Positions 43,378-52,907 of a stretch of 64,000 nucleotides of DNA are shown piece by piece. The stretch covers positions 1-64,000 of the forward strand of contig JBEHWJ010000001.1 of the NCBI GenBank assembly GCA_040217755.1, in the 5' to 3' direction. The number at the start of each line of letters is the position of its first letter. The stretch's first letter is position 1. The translations under genes and the position numbers were made by a program. A model generated the notes under the pieces. It did not search any database, was not told the DNA's origin, and was given only the letters and a program-made list of their open reading frames with translations. Source of the stretch: PHAA01 sp040217755 (GTDB lineage Bacteria > Bacillota > Syntrophomonadia > Syntrophomonadales > Syntrophomonadaceae).

Positions 43378-44394
43378 GTGGCTAATCGGGTAAAATTAGC
43401 GATAGTTGGAGCTACGGGTGTAGTCGGACAGGAAATGCTCAAGATATTGGAGGAAAGAGATTTCCCCGCCGGAGAACTATTATGCCTGGCTGACCCCAGC
43501 GAGGCAGGCAGCAAGCTTAAGTTCAAAGGCCAGACTTTGACCGTAGGCGTCGCTGATGCACAGGCATTCAAACAATCCGATCTGGCTTTGTTTGCGGTTG
43601 GAACCGATATCAGCCGGTCACTGGCCCCGCTGGCAATAAAAAATGACTGTGTAGTGATCGATAACAGTTATGCTTTCCGCCTCGATGATAGTGTACCGCT
43701 GGTGGTTCCGGAGGTTAACGCCGGGGCCCTGGCCACTCACCGGGGTATCATCGCCAATCCCAACTGTTCGACTATTATTATGGTGGTACCTATATACCCC
43801 ATCTACCGGGCAGCTGGCATCAAACGGGTGGTGGTATCGACTTATCAAGCCGTCTCCGGTGCTGGCAAGGCGGGTCTGGAGGAACTCGATAAACAGGCTC
43901 GCGAATATCTGGAAGGCAAACAGGTGACTCCCCAGGTTTTCCAGCATCAGATAGCTTTCAACCTGATACCTCACATCGACGACTTTGTCGAAGACGATTA
44001 TACCCGGGAAGAGATGAAGATGGTCTGGGAGACCCGCAAAATAATGGGTGTTCCGGATTTAAAGGTAGCCCCTACCGCGGTAAGGGTGCCAGTGTTCCGA
44101 AGCCATTCAGAATCCATAAATATTGAAACCGAAAGACCGCTGGGAGTGGATGAGGCCCGGCAGATCCTGCAAGCCGCGCCGGGGATAGTGGTGCTCGATG
44201 ACCCGGCCGCCCAGCTTTATCCGATGCCCTTGTTTACTTCCGACCGGGATGAGGTTTTCGTGGGTCGGATACGTAAGGATATATCCATCGATAATGGCCT
44301 GGCCATGTGGGTGGCGGCAGACCAGATCAGAAAAGGGGCGGCCACCAACGCTATCCAGATCGCCGAAATAGTCGTCCAGCAAAACCTATATTAG
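43378..44394 (+). CDS. asd: Aspartate-semialdehyde dehydrogenase
   Basis: Reduces aspartyl phosphate to the semialdehyde. Seen: GATGVVGQEMLKIL for NADP, ANPNCSTI with the catalytic cysteine, and HSESINIETERP with the substrate histidine region. GTG 43378 is chosen because GGAGG precedes it by seven bases; the frame is open from 43348. About 338 residues. Confidence 0.95.
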   Translation: MANRVKLAIVGATGVVGQEMLKILEERDFPAGELLCLADPSEAGSKLKFKGQTLTVGVADAQAFKQSDLALFAVGTDISRSLAPLAIKNDCVVIDNSYAFRLDDSVPLVVPEVNAGALATHRGIIANPNCSTIIMVVPIYPIYRAAGIKRVVVSTYQAVSGAGKAGLEELDKQAREYLEGKQVTPQVFQHQIAFNLIPHIDDFVEDDYTREEMKMVWETRKIMGVPDLKVAPTAVRVPVFRSHSESINIETERPLGVDEARQILQAAPGIVVLDDPAAQLYPMPLFTSDRDEVFVGRIRKDISIDNGLAMWVAADQIRKGAATNAIQIAEIVVQQNLY

Positions 44395-44407
44395 GAAGTG
44401 AATCCTG

Positions 44408-45637
44408 TTGAAGATTTTAGTTCAGAAGTTTGGCGGAACATCGCTGGCCAGCAACGAATTAAGATCTAGGGTATGCGATATCGTAGCAGATGCAAAATCG
44501 GCCGGTTATGCCCCCGTAGTAGTGGTCTCCGCAATGGGCCGCGAAAACGCCGCCTATGCCACCGATACCCTGATCAACCTGGTTAGGGAGGTAAACCCGG
44601 AACCCCTTCCCAGGGAGCTCGACATCCTATTGTCCTGCGGCGAAACCATCTGTGGTGTCCTGCTGGCCAATCAGTTGACCGCGCAAGGTTTGCCGGCCAC
44701 CTTTTTAAGCGGCGAGCAGGCCGGGATAGCTACTGACGGGATTTTTGGAGATGCCCATATCCGTTATGTCAAACCACAAAAGATTATGGAATGCCTGGAT
44801 AAAGGTCTGGTGGCGGTAGTAGCCGGTTTCCAGGGCGTAAGCGACAGCGGCGAGATGACCACCCTGGGCCGCGGGGGGAGCGATACCACCGCCGCCGCTC
44901 TGGGCGTAGCTCTCAATGCCGAGTACATCGATATATATACCGATGTCGAGGGAGTGATGACGGCTGATCCGCGTATCGTGGAAAATGCCCGTCTGCTGGA
45001 CTCGGTCAATTACAATGAGATCTGCCAATTGGCCCGGGATGGAGCCAAAGTAGTACATCCCCGGGCTATTGAGATAGCCATGCAAAAGGGTACCCCGCTG
45101 CGCATACGTTCTACTTTTTTGGACTCCCCCGGGACATTCGTCTCCAACCAGGTATACACCATCAACGAGCCAGTCAAAATTATCAGCGATCGCCTGATTA
45201 CGGGGATAACCTATACATCCAACGTGGTGCAGATCACGGTATCGCAGGGCGGGAACGATAGCAAGCGCAAGACCGGCCTGATGATCTTCGGGACCATGGC
45301 CGAGGCCGGTATAAGTGTGGATTTCATAACCGTTCAGCCTACCGCCATCATGTTCACCGTCAGCCGGGAGAAGGCACACCGTGCCGAAACCAGGCTTAAG
45401 GAACTGGGCCTATGCCCGCAGATGGAATTTAATTGCGCCAAGGTGGCGGTGGTAGGGGCGGCCATGACCGGGATCCCGGGAATAATGTTCAAAGTGGTGG
45501 AAGCTCTGGAGGAAAGGGATATCGACATACTTCAAGCCGGCGATTCTTACACCAATATCTGGTGTCTGGTCAAACAGGAAGATATGAAGAAAGCCGTTCA
45601 GGCCCTGCACGACAAATTCGAGTTGGGGAATTATTAG
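44408..45637 (+). CDS. dapG: Aspartokinase
   Basis: Amino-acid kinase domain starting VQKFGGTSLASNELR, with GRGGSDTTAAALG, and two C-terminal ACT domains (FITVQPTAIMFTVSRE; AMTGIPGIMFKVVEALEE). 409 residues with one chain suits the dapG/lysC alpha form. In B. subtilis DapG is feedback-inhibited by diaminopimelate. TTG start with GGAAGTGA upstream. Confidence 0.93.
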   Translation: MKILVQKFGGTSLASNELRSRVCDIVADAKSAGYAPVVVVSAMGRENAAYATDTLINLVREVNPEPLPRELDILLSCGETICGVLLANQLTAQGLPATFLSGEQAGIATDGIFGDAHIRYVKPQKIMECLDKGLVAVVAGFQGVSDSGEMTTLGRGGSDTTAAALGVALNAEYIDIYTDVEGVMTADPRIVENARLLDSVNYNEICQLARDGAKVVHPRAIEIAMQKGTPLRIRSTFLDSPGTFVSNQVYTINEPVKIISDRLITGITYTSNVVQITVSQGGNDSKRKTGLMIFGTMAEAGISVDFITVQPTAIMFTVSREKAHRAETRLKELGLCPQMEFNCAKVAVVGAAMTGIPGIMFKVVEALEERDIDILQAGDSYTNIWCLVKQEDMKKAVQALHDKFELGNY

Positions 45638-45655
45638 ATAAAGGATGGGGAAGAG

Positions 45656-46531
45656 ATGAGCTACAAAATGTTTACGGCCATGGTGACACCTTATGATGCC
45701 GACCTTCAGGTAAATTACGACAAGGCAGGCGATTTGGCCCTTTACCTGATTGATCGCGGCACTGACGGTATCGTGGTCTGCGGTACTACCGGGGAATCGC
45801 CCGTATTGAGCAAGCCTGAAAAATTGCAACTGTTCAAACAGGTCAAAGCGTCGGTCGGGGATAAAGCGGAAGTCTGGGCCGGCACCGGCTCCTATAACAC
45901 CCAGGAGACTATCGAACTCAGCCGGGAAGTGGAGAAGCTGGGGATGGACGGTCTTTTGCTGGTCGTACCCTACTACAACAAGCCATCCCAGGAAGGTCTG
46001 TACCAGCATTACAAGGCCATCGCCGCCAGCGTATCCCTCCCCATCATGCTCTACAATATTCCCGGCCGGACCGGGGTCAATATGCTGCCGGAGACAGTCT
46101 CCCGCCTGGCGGAACTGGACAACGTGGTGGCTTTAAAAGAGTCGACCGGTCTGATGGATCAGATGTCCGCATTGAAGAACATGCTTCCCGATAAAATCGC
46201 CATATATTCCGGCGATGATTCGCAGACCCTGCCCATGCTGGCCCTGGGAGCACAAGGGGTGGTCAGCATCGCCTCCCACCTGATCGGCCCCCAGATCAAA
46301 CAGATGATGGAGGCCTTTGCCCGTGGTGACGTCAAAGGCGCCCAATCGTTGCACAACCATCTGTTCGCCATGTTCAAAGGTTTATTCATAACTACCAACC
46401 CGGTTCCGGTCAAACAGGCCTTGAACCTAATAGGCGTGGAGGTCGGTGGGGTGCGCCTGCCTATGTGCGGTGCCAACGAAGGGGAGATCGCTCAGTTGAA
46501 GCAACTGCTGGCCCGTTACAACCTTCTATAG
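45656..46531 (+). CDS. dapA: 4-Hydroxy-tetrahydrodipicolinate synthase
   Basis: TIM-barrel aldolase: TAMVTPYDADLQVNY, CGTTGESPVLS, YYNKPSQEGLYQHYKAIA, YNIPGRTGVN and the Schiff-base lysine in VALKEST. Condenses pyruvate with aspartate semialdehyde; supplies both lysine and dipicolinate. 291 residues. End of the dpaA-dapA operon. Confidence 0.96.
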   Translation: MSYKMFTAMVTPYDADLQVNYDKAGDLALYLIDRGTDGIVVCGTTGESPVLSKPEKLQLFKQVKASVGDKAEVWAGTGSYNTQETIELSREVEKLGMDGLLLVVPYYNKPSQEGLYQHYKAIAASVSLPIMLYNIPGRTGVNMLPETVSRLAELDNVVALKESTGLMDQMSALKNMLPDKIAIYSGDDSQTLPMLALGAQGVVSIASHLIGPQIKQMMEAFARGDVKGAQSLHNHLFAMFKGLFITTNPVPVKQALNLIGVEVGGVRLPMCGANEGEIAQLKQLLARYNLL

Positions 46532-46569
46532 ACAATGGAACCACCTCAACGGATTCATTACAAATATCT

Positions 46570-46606
46570 GCAGCGGTCGGCAGCAACCGACTGCTTTTCC
46601 TTTTCT
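46570..46606 (+). terminator. Terminator after dapA
   Basis: GCA...GTCGG pairs with CCGAC-TGC (46570-46594) around a CAGCAA loop, followed by TTTTCCTTTTC. Confidence 0.7.
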
Positions 46607-46710
46607 AGCGGCATATTTTGATCGAACCCTTTGGTTATTTCCCGGGTTCCGCAGTCTGGTTACAATGAGCGATATTACGGAAGACAGTACTGTATACATA
46701 TTCAGCCGGT

Positions 46711-46739
46711 TGAATAGCCTCATTCGTTGGTCTATAATT
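46711..46739 (+). promoter_or_regulatory. Sigma-A-type promoter of RNase J
   Basis: TTGAAT (46711-46716) and TATAAT (46734-46739) with a 17-bp spacer, about 60 bp before the GTG start. Confidence 0.7.
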
Positions 46740-46799
46740 ATTGGAACGAATATGTGCGGACTATCATTGTAAATAATTTAATATAGTGGAGGTGTTTGG

Positions 46800-48461
46800 G
46801 TGCCTGATGATGCACGGCTGAACATAATTCCCTTGGGCGGCATGGGGGAAATCGGCAAAAACATGATGGCAATCAGATACCAGGATACCATTGTAGTCAT
46901 CGATTGCGGCCTCATGTTCCCTGAGGACGAATTGCTGGGTATTGATGTAGTCATTCCTGATATTTCATATCTGATTGAAAACAAGGAAAAGGTAAAGGCT
47001 ATCCTTTTAACCCACGGTCATGAAGATCACGTGGGGGCATTGCCTTTTGTCCTGAAAGAAATCAACCCGCCTATATTTGGAAGCAAACTCACCCTAGGTA
47101 TCGTGGAAGGAAAACTGAAGGAAAACAATTTGACCAATGTAAAGCTAAATATCGTTCGCCCTCGCGATACAATCAAAATCGACCAACTGGAGATAGAGTT
47201 TTTCCGGGTGAGTCACAGCATCCCCGATTCCTTGGGTATAGCTATTCATACGCCCCTCGGTATCATCTTCCATACTGGTGATTTTAAGATCGACCAAACC
47301 CCGGTAGATGGACAAGTCATCGACTTTCGCAAGATGTCGGAACTGGGTGAGAAGGGCGTACTGGTGATGTTGAGCGACAGTACCAATGCCGACCGGCCCG
47401 GTTTTACCCAATCTGAAAAAGTTGTGGGGCGTACCTTCGATGAGCTATTCGGCCGCTGTGAAGGGCGGATAATCGTAACTACCTTCGCTTCCAATGTCCA
47501 CCGCATCCAACAGGTAATAGATACTGCGGTGAAATATGGCCGTAAAGTGGCGGTGGTAGGACGAAGCATGGTCAATAACGTCAAGATATCGGCCCAACTG
47601 GGCTACATCGATATCCCCGAAAATACCATGATCGAGCTGGAGGAGATCAACCGGTATCCTCCCGAGAAATTGGTGATTGCCACTACCGGGTCCCAGGGAG
47701 AGCCCATGTCGGCACTAACCAGGATGGCCACTGCCGACCATCGCTGGGTGGGGATAGACAGCGGCGATACGGTAATTATATCCGCTACCCCGGTACCCGG
47801 GAACGAGAAGATGGTCTCCAAGACTATCGACTTGTTGTTCAAACAGGGTGCCGAAGTTATCTATGAGCGGGAGATGGGGGTCCATGTCTCCGGGCACGCT
47901 TCCCAGGAAGAATTGAAACTGGTCCTGAACCTTATCAAACCGCGATACTTCATACCTGTCCACGGAGAGAGCCGGCACCTGATGAAACACGCCAAGATCG
48001 CCGAGAGCCTGGGTATTCCGCATTCGCGCATATTTGTAGTCGAAAATGGCCAGATAGTCGAGATAAGCAAGAAAAGGGCACAGGTGATCGGCAAGGTGAC
48101 GGCGGGCAAAATCCTGGTCGACGGCTTGGGCGTCGGCGATGTGGGCAACATCGTGCTGCGGGATCGGAGGCAGCTGTCCCAGGATGGCATCATGATCGTG
48201 GTGGTCTCGATTAACAAGGAAACCGGTGAAATAGTATCCGGCCCCGATATCGTAACCCGCGGTTTCGTTTATGTGCGGGAGTCGGAACAACTGATAGAGA
48301 ACTCCAAGCTCAAGGTTCGTGAAGCCATGGAGCAGTCAGCCCGCAAGAACATTACCGAATGGGCGGTCATCAAATCCCAGATCCGTGACAAACTGGGTAA
48401 ACATTTGTTTGAGGTAACCGGGCGCCGCCCCATGATAATGCCCATAATCATGGAGATCTAG
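46800..48461 (+). CDS. rnj: Ribonuclease J
   Basis: Metallo-beta-lactamase/beta-CASP RNase: LTHGHEDHVGALPF (H-x-H-x-D-H), HTGDFKIDQTP, SDSTNADRPGFT, VHVSGHASQEEL and the C-terminal domain. Degrades and processes RNA with 5'-to-3' exonuclease activity in Firmicutes. GTG 46800 after GGAGGTG. 553 residues. In B. subtilis rnjB follows dapA; only one copy is in this window. Confidence 0.95.
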   Translation: MPDDARLNIIPLGGMGEIGKNMMAIRYQDTIVVIDCGLMFPEDELLGIDVVIPDISYLIENKEKVKAILLTHGHEDHVGALPFVLKEINPPIFGSKLTLGIVEGKLKENNLTNVKLNIVRPRDTIKIDQLEIEFFRVSHSIPDSLGIAIHTPLGIIFHTGDFKIDQTPVDGQVIDFRKMSELGEKGVLVMLSDSTNADRPGFTQSEKVVGRTFDELFGRCEGRIIVTTFASNVHRIQQVIDTAVKYGRKVAVVGRSMVNNVKISAQLGYIDIPENTMIELEEINRYPPEKLVIATTGSQGEPMSALTRMATADHRWVGIDSGDTVIISATPVPGNEKMVSKTIDLLFKQGAEVIYEREMGVHVSGHASQEELKLVLNLIKPRYFIPVHGESRHLMKHAKIAESLGIPHSRIFVVENGQIVEISKKRAQVIGKVTAGKILVDGLGVGDVGNIVLRDRRQLSQDGIMIVVVSINKETGEIVSGPDIVTRGFVYVRESEQLIENSKLKVREAMEQSARKNITEWAVIKSQIRDKLGKHLFEVTGRRPMIMPIIMEI

Positions 48462-48494
48462 ACCAAATCGATATTCCGCCGCCATGATACTGAA

Positions 48495-48524
48495 ATCCCC
48501 CGCTGGGACCGGCGGGGGATTTTT
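48495..48524 (+). terminator. Terminator after RNase J
   Basis: ATCCCCCGC (48495-48503) pairs with GCGGGGGAT (48512-48520), followed by TTTTT. Confidence 0.9.
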
Positions 48525-48716
48525 ATCGGTGCGCCCGGTATTGACGCAGTCCATCGTTGGGACATCATGCCAAATGAGTGTGGACCATGAATTGGAAAGA
48601 CATGGACACCGTTTTATATGTCACGCGGACTGATGCTGGCAGGCCGATGTATTATTTGGCGGGGAAGCGGTAAATCTAAAAATAATTACATCTGGTCTGG
48701 AAAGGGGCATATCCAA

Positions 48717-49412
48717 TTGAGTGAGAATTCTGAGACCCGCGATCAAGAGCAAAACCCCAAACTGGAAAATATAAAAGAACTGGGGCAGGTGGAGATACCC
48801 AGTTTCAAAACCGATATCCATTGTCTGACCATCGCCGGGCAGGTGGAAGGGCATCTGGTCCTGCCGCCCCAAAACAAGACCACCCGTTATGAACATGTCA
48901 TCCCCCAATTGGTGGCCATCGAAGAAAATCCGCAAATCAAAGGCCTATTGGTGGTCTTAAACACGGTCGGGGGCGATGTGGAGGCGGGACTGGCCCTGGC
49001 GGAAATGATTGCCGGTTTATCCAAACCCACCGTCTCCATCGTGGTCGGAGGAGGTCATTCGATCGGTTCCAGCATCGCCATCAGTACCGATTATTCCTTC
49101 ATTGCCCCCACCGCCACCATGACTATCCATCCCATCCGGCTGACCGGTCTGGTTATCGGGGTCCCCCAAACCTATGAGTACCTGGACAAAATGCAGGACC
49201 GGGTGGTCAAGTTTGTGGTGGAGCATTCCCATATCAGCGAAGCCAAATTCCGGGATTTGATGTTCAGGACCGGCGATCTGGCCCGCGATATAGGTACGGT
49301 CCTGGTGGGGCAAGACGCCGTGGAATGCGGTCTGGTCGATGAGGTGGGGGGCATAAGCGCAGCGCTGGCCAAGTTGCACGAACTGAAAGATAGCGGAGGT
49401 CTGATGCAATGA
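48717..49412 (+). CDS. tepA: ClpP-like translocation-enhancing protein TepA
   Basis: ClpP/crotonase fold: GLLVVLNTVGGDVEAGLALAE and VGGGHSIGSSIAIS around the catalytic serine position, then TMTIHPIR with the histidine. TepA is a cytoplasmic ClpP relative linked to spore protein handling and secretion in Bacillus. TTG 48717 is chosen after AAGGGG; the open frame to 48618 would give an atypical basic N-terminus. Confidence 0.88.
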   Translation: MSENSETRDQEQNPKLENIKELGQVEIPSFKTDIHCLTIAGQVEGHLVLPPQNKTTRYEHVIPQLVAIEENPQIKGLLVVLNTVGGDVEAGLALAEMIAGLSKPTVSIVVGGGHSIGSSIAISTDYSFIAPTATMTIHPIRLTGLVIGVPQTYEYLDKMQDRVVKFVVEHSHISEAKFRDLMFRTGDLARDIGTVLVGQDAVECGLVDEVGGISAALAKLHELKDSGGLMQ

Positions 49413-49612
49413 TTATTTATCTGCCGGATCCCCTGGAGATCATGGATGCCGCTCCATTTCAGCAGACCATACAGATCCCCCTGCCATCGGGAGGATTTGT
49501 GAACGCCCAACCGTTGGATTTCAAGCAAGCCAGGATCATCGGCATCGTCAGTACCGATCCCATGGATTATATGAATGAAAAATATCAGCCGGGGGCGGTA
49601 ATATCCCTCTAA
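49409..49612 (+). CDS. ylzJ: YlzJ-like small protein
   Basis: 67 residues (MIIYLPDPLEIMDA, then LDFKQARIIGIVSTDP and YQPG) matching YlzJ, which follows tepA in spore-formers. Its ATG overlaps the tepA stop by four bases. Function unknown; probably sporulation-associated by context. Confidence 0.85.
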   Translation: MIIYLPDPLEIMDAAPFQQTIQIPLPSGGFVNAQPLDFKQARIIGIVSTDPMDYMNEKYQPGAVISL

Positions 49613-49637
49613 TCCATTAAATACCATCCAAGAACAC

Positions 49638-49668
49638 GGGCACGTTCGTCAGAACGTGCCCTTTTATT
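49638..49668 (+). terminator. Terminator after ylzJ
   Basis: A 10-bp perfect stem (49638-49647 with 49652-49661) followed by TTTTATT. Confidence 0.9.
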
Positions 49669-49728
49669 AGTAATTTTTCTCAAACAGCTGTGCTATAATT
49701 ACTAAAGCATTTCGGGGGGGGTCTTGTT

Positions 49729-50508
49729 TTGACGGTTCAGCAGGCTTTGTTCCTGGGCACCTTACAGGGACTGACGGAGTTTCTGCCGGTGTCCAGTTCC
49801 GGGCATCTGGTCATCTTCCAACATCTATTTGGCATTAGCGAAGGGGTCTTAACATTTGATGTGATGGTTCACCTCGGTACGCTGCTGGCCGTTTTCGTCG
49901 CCTTCTGGGAAGACATCGCAGCAATTCTCAAACGTCCCTTTTCCCGTCTCACCTATTTGATCCTGGTAGGATGCATTCCTGCCGGGCTGATGGGATATTT
50001 TCTACAACCCCTGTTTGAAAAAGCGTTCGAGTCCCTGCTGGTAGTGGGCATCGGCCTGTTGATCACCGGAGTTGTCCTTAAGATTTCCGAAAAAGTGGCT
50101 GATAACTCCCTGAACATTAAGGAGGTCGAAGAGACCTCTTACCGCGACGTTCTGTTTATCGGAATCTTGCAGGGTATCGCCATAATCCCCGGCATCTCCC
50201 GTTCAGGTTCCACCATCGCCGGTGGTTTGCTGGCCGGACTGGACCGTACTTTTGCGGCCCGCTACTCGTTTCTGGTGGCGGTCCCGGTTATCATCGGGGC
50301 CGGATTAGTACAGTTGAAGGATGTCTCGACGCTGGGATTGAATGGCAATATCGCCCCTTATATCGTGGGCCCGCTGGCCGCAGCCGTATTCGGCTTCATA
50401 GCCATCAAGATCGTCATGAACCTGGTACGCAATGGACGGCTGGCGGTCTTTTCCTACTATTGCTGGGCGGTAGGGATCTTGACTATCCTGGCTTATTTCT
50501 GGTCCTGA
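49729..50508 (+). CDS. uppP: Undecaprenyl-diphosphatase (BacA family)
   Basis: Integral membrane phosphatase with LQGLTEFLPVSSSGHLVI (E...SSSGH) and PGISRSGSTIAGGLLAG, about eight helices. Recycles the lipid carrier for peptidoglycan; gives bacitracin tolerance. TTG start after GGGGGGG. 259 residues. Confidence 0.95.
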   Translation: MTVQQALFLGTLQGLTEFLPVSSSGHLVIFQHLFGISEGVLTFDVMVHLGTLLAVFVAFWEDIAAILKRPFSRLTYLILVGCIPAGLMGYFLQPLFEKAFESLLVVGIGLLITGVVLKISEKVADNSLNIKEVEETSYRDVLFIGILQGIAIIPGISRSGSTIAGGLLAGLDRTFAARYSFLVAVPVIIGAGLVQLKDVSTLGLNGNIAPYIVGPLAAAVFGFIAIKIVMNLVRNGRLAVFSYYCWAVGILTILAYFWS

Positions 50509-50531
50509 GCACGGCTGATACAATCATCGAT

Positions 50532-50558
50532 ACCGGGGCTTCAGCCCAACCGGTTTTT
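50532..50558 (+). terminator. Terminator after uppP
   Basis: ACCGG (50532-50536) pairs with CCGGT (50550-50554), enclosing an inner GGGCT/AGCCC hairpin, followed by TTTTT. Confidence 0.8.
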
Positions 50559-50619
50559 ACTTAAGGTGAGGGATATCTGCGGTCAGCAGTTCTGCTAATT
50601 CCATACAAAGGGTAAAAAG

Positions 50620-52863
50620 ATGGCCAGCAAAAAAATTAAAAAGATAAATAACAATCCTTCCATAAATAATTCACCGTCCGCTGCCGACACCGGGCATGCT
50701 CCTTTGCGCGCGGAAATCGTGTCGGCCATCTTGTTTATGCTAGCGGTATTCATGCTGGTAGCGCTCAACAACTCAGAAGGCATCGCCAGTGACCGGCAGT
50801 TTATCGGGGTTTTGGGGACATATATAAACATCATCATGAAGGCCCTGTTCGGCACAGTAGCGGTCATAGCCCCTTTGTTCCTGCTCGCCTGGTCCATCCA
50901 CTTGGGCATCATTAAAAAATGGTGGTCTATCCGTATGTGGGGACTGGTTCTGCTGGTCCTTTCCATTCTTGTTTACGTGAGCAACTTCAAGATCCCGCTG
51001 GGCTTGAATCCTTGGGAGGCTTCCCTTAAAGGCATGGGGGGAGGTTATCTGGGTGGGGCTTTTGGCTATATATCCTGGAGATTACTGGGGCGTCTGGGGA
51101 CTTCAGTACTATTGGTGCTCGGCGCATTGCTGGCCGCGGTTATGATCTTGGAGAAATCCCCGTCCGAAATCGCGGCCCTGATATGGTCCCGGTTGAAGCG
51201 GTTCAAAAACGACCTCTCCGAGCTCATGTTTTATGACCCGGAATCGACCGCCGCGAAGGCCCCCATACCAGGCGTCTCCGGCGAGGCTATAATAATCAAC
51301 GGCGACTCCCGGCCCCTGGCCGTCGCGGAAGAACCAGTAACGGTCAGCCGACCGGTTCCCGAGCTGCCGGTCAAAGATCTGCATGTTACCAAGAGCCGCT
51401 CGGCCAGCCAGCTTGAACTGGTATATCGTAATAAGGAAGAAGCCAGCGTCTACGTAAAACCGTCCATCGAGATGCTGACCCCGGTGGAGAGCGACCGGTC
51501 CATCGACAAGAAAAATATAAAGGACAGCATCGCGGTGCTGGAAGATACATTTGCCAGTTTCGGGGTCAGCGTCAAGGTCAACCAGGTCAGCTGCGGGCCG
51601 GCCGTAACCCGTTATGAACTCACCCCCGCCCCCGGCGTCAAAATCAGCAAGATCATCAGCCTCACCGATGACCTGCAACTGAACCTGGCCGCTCCCGGGA
51701 TCCGTATAGAAGCGCCTATCCCCGGCAAATCAGCGATAGGCATCGAAGTCCCCAGCTCCAAGGTCGGCAGCGTAGGACTGCGCAACATCCTGGGTTCGCT
51801 TTCTTTCAAGAAACTCAACAGTCCCCTGGCCATCGCATTGGGCGAAGATATATCAGGCAACCCGGTAGTAGCCAAATTGAGCGATATGCCACATCTTCTT
51901 ATAGCCGGTTCCACCGGTTCCGGCAAAAGCGTCTGTCTGAACAGCATAATAATAAGCCTGCTCTACAACACCACCCCGGATGAACTGAAGCTGGTTTTCA
52001 TCGACCCCAAGATGGTGGAGTTGACCGTCTACAACGGCATCCCCCACCTGATGACCCCGGTGGTCACCGATCCGAAAAAAGCGGCCGTGGTACTGCGCTG
52101 GATGACCACGGAGATGGAAAAGCGTTACAAGATGTTCGCCGATCTTGGAGTCCGGGATATTTACCGCTATAACCAGTCCGCCGCTCCACTGCCATTTATA
52201 GTCATAGTAATCGACGAGTTGGCCGACCTGATGATGGTCGCCCCGGTCGAAGTGGAGGACTCTATCTGCCGCCTGGCCCAGATGGCCCGGGCCGCCGGCA
52301 TGCACCTGATCGTCGCCACCCAGCGCCCGTCAGTGGACGTTGTGACCGGCATCATCAAAGCCAACATCCCGTCGCGGATCGCTTTTGCGGTCTCGTCGCA
52401 GACTGACTCCCGTACCATCCTGGATATCGGGGGGGCGGAAAAACTACTGGGCAAGGGGGACATGCTCTTCTCCCCGGTAGGGGCGGTAAAACCCTATCGG
52501 GTGCAGGGGGCTTATGTATCCGACCGCGACATAGAAGCGACCGTCAATTTTATCAAGAGCCAGACTGCCAGCGGAGAGAATGTCGATCAATTTCATGCAA
52601 TCGAGATGTCCCTGGAGCAAACCGATTATGAGGGTGGGGATGAACTCTTCTGGGAAGCAGTCCGGGTAATCGTGGAAAACCAAAAAGCTTCGGTCTCCTT
52701 CCTGCAACGCAAATTGCGGGTAGGGTATGCCCGGGCCGCCCGGCTGATGGATATAATCGAAGAACGGGGCATCGTATCCGAGGCCGATCCTAATAAAAAA
52801 CGGGAGATTTTGATAGACGAGCAGCAATTGGAAAAACTATACGCCAATAATAAACTATGTTAG
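50620..52863 (+). CDS. ftsK: DNA translocase FtsK/SpoIIIE
   Basis: Membrane helices lie in the first ~190 residues, then a short linker, and the motor: Walker A GSTGSGKSVCLN (~430), Walker B FIVIVIDELADLMM, ATQRPSVDVVTG, and the C-terminal gamma winged helix (VSFLQRKLRVGYARAARLMDIIEERGIV). It pumps chromosomal DNA across the septum at division and into the forespore. 747 residues, close to SpoIIIE. Position between ylzJ/uppP and rodZ matches spoIIIE of Bacillus. Confidence 0.95.
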   Translation: MASKKIKKINNNPSINNSPSAADTGHAPLRAEIVSAILFMLAVFMLVALNNSEGIASDRQFIGVLGTYINIIMKALFGTVAVIAPLFLLAWSIHLGIIKKWWSIRMWGLVLLVLSILVYVSNFKIPLGLNPWEASLKGMGGGYLGGAFGYISWRLLGRLGTSVLLVLGALLAAVMILEKSPSEIAALIWSRLKRFKNDLSELMFYDPESTAAKAPIPGVSGEAIIINGDSRPLAVAEEPVTVSRPVPELPVKDLHVTKSRSASQLELVYRNKEEASVYVKPSIEMLTPVESDRSIDKKNIKDSIAVLEDTFASFGVSVKVNQVSCGPAVTRYELTPAPGVKISKIISLTDDLQLNLAAPGIRIEAPIPGKSAIGIEVPSSKVGSVGLRNILGSLSFKKLNSPLAIALGEDISGNPVVAKLSDMPHLLIAGSTGSGKSVCLNSIIISLLYNTTPDELKLVFIDPKMVELTVYNGIPHLMTPVVTDPKKAAVVLRWMTTEMEKRYKMFADLGVRDIYRYNQSAAPLPFIVIVIDELADLMMVAPVEVEDSICRLAQMARAAGMHLIVATQRPSVDVVTGIIKANIPSRIAFAVSSQTDSRTILDIGGAEKLLGKGDMLFSPVGAVKPYRVQGAYVSDRDIEATVNFIKSQTASGENVDQFHAIEMSLEQTDYEGGDELFWEAVRVIVENQKASVSFLQRKLRVGYARAARLMDIIEERGIVSEADPNKKREILIDEQQLEKLYANNKLC

Positions 52864-52907
52864 TATGGACGTAAGCATATATTAAGCTCACATTTTGGAG
52901 GCTGATT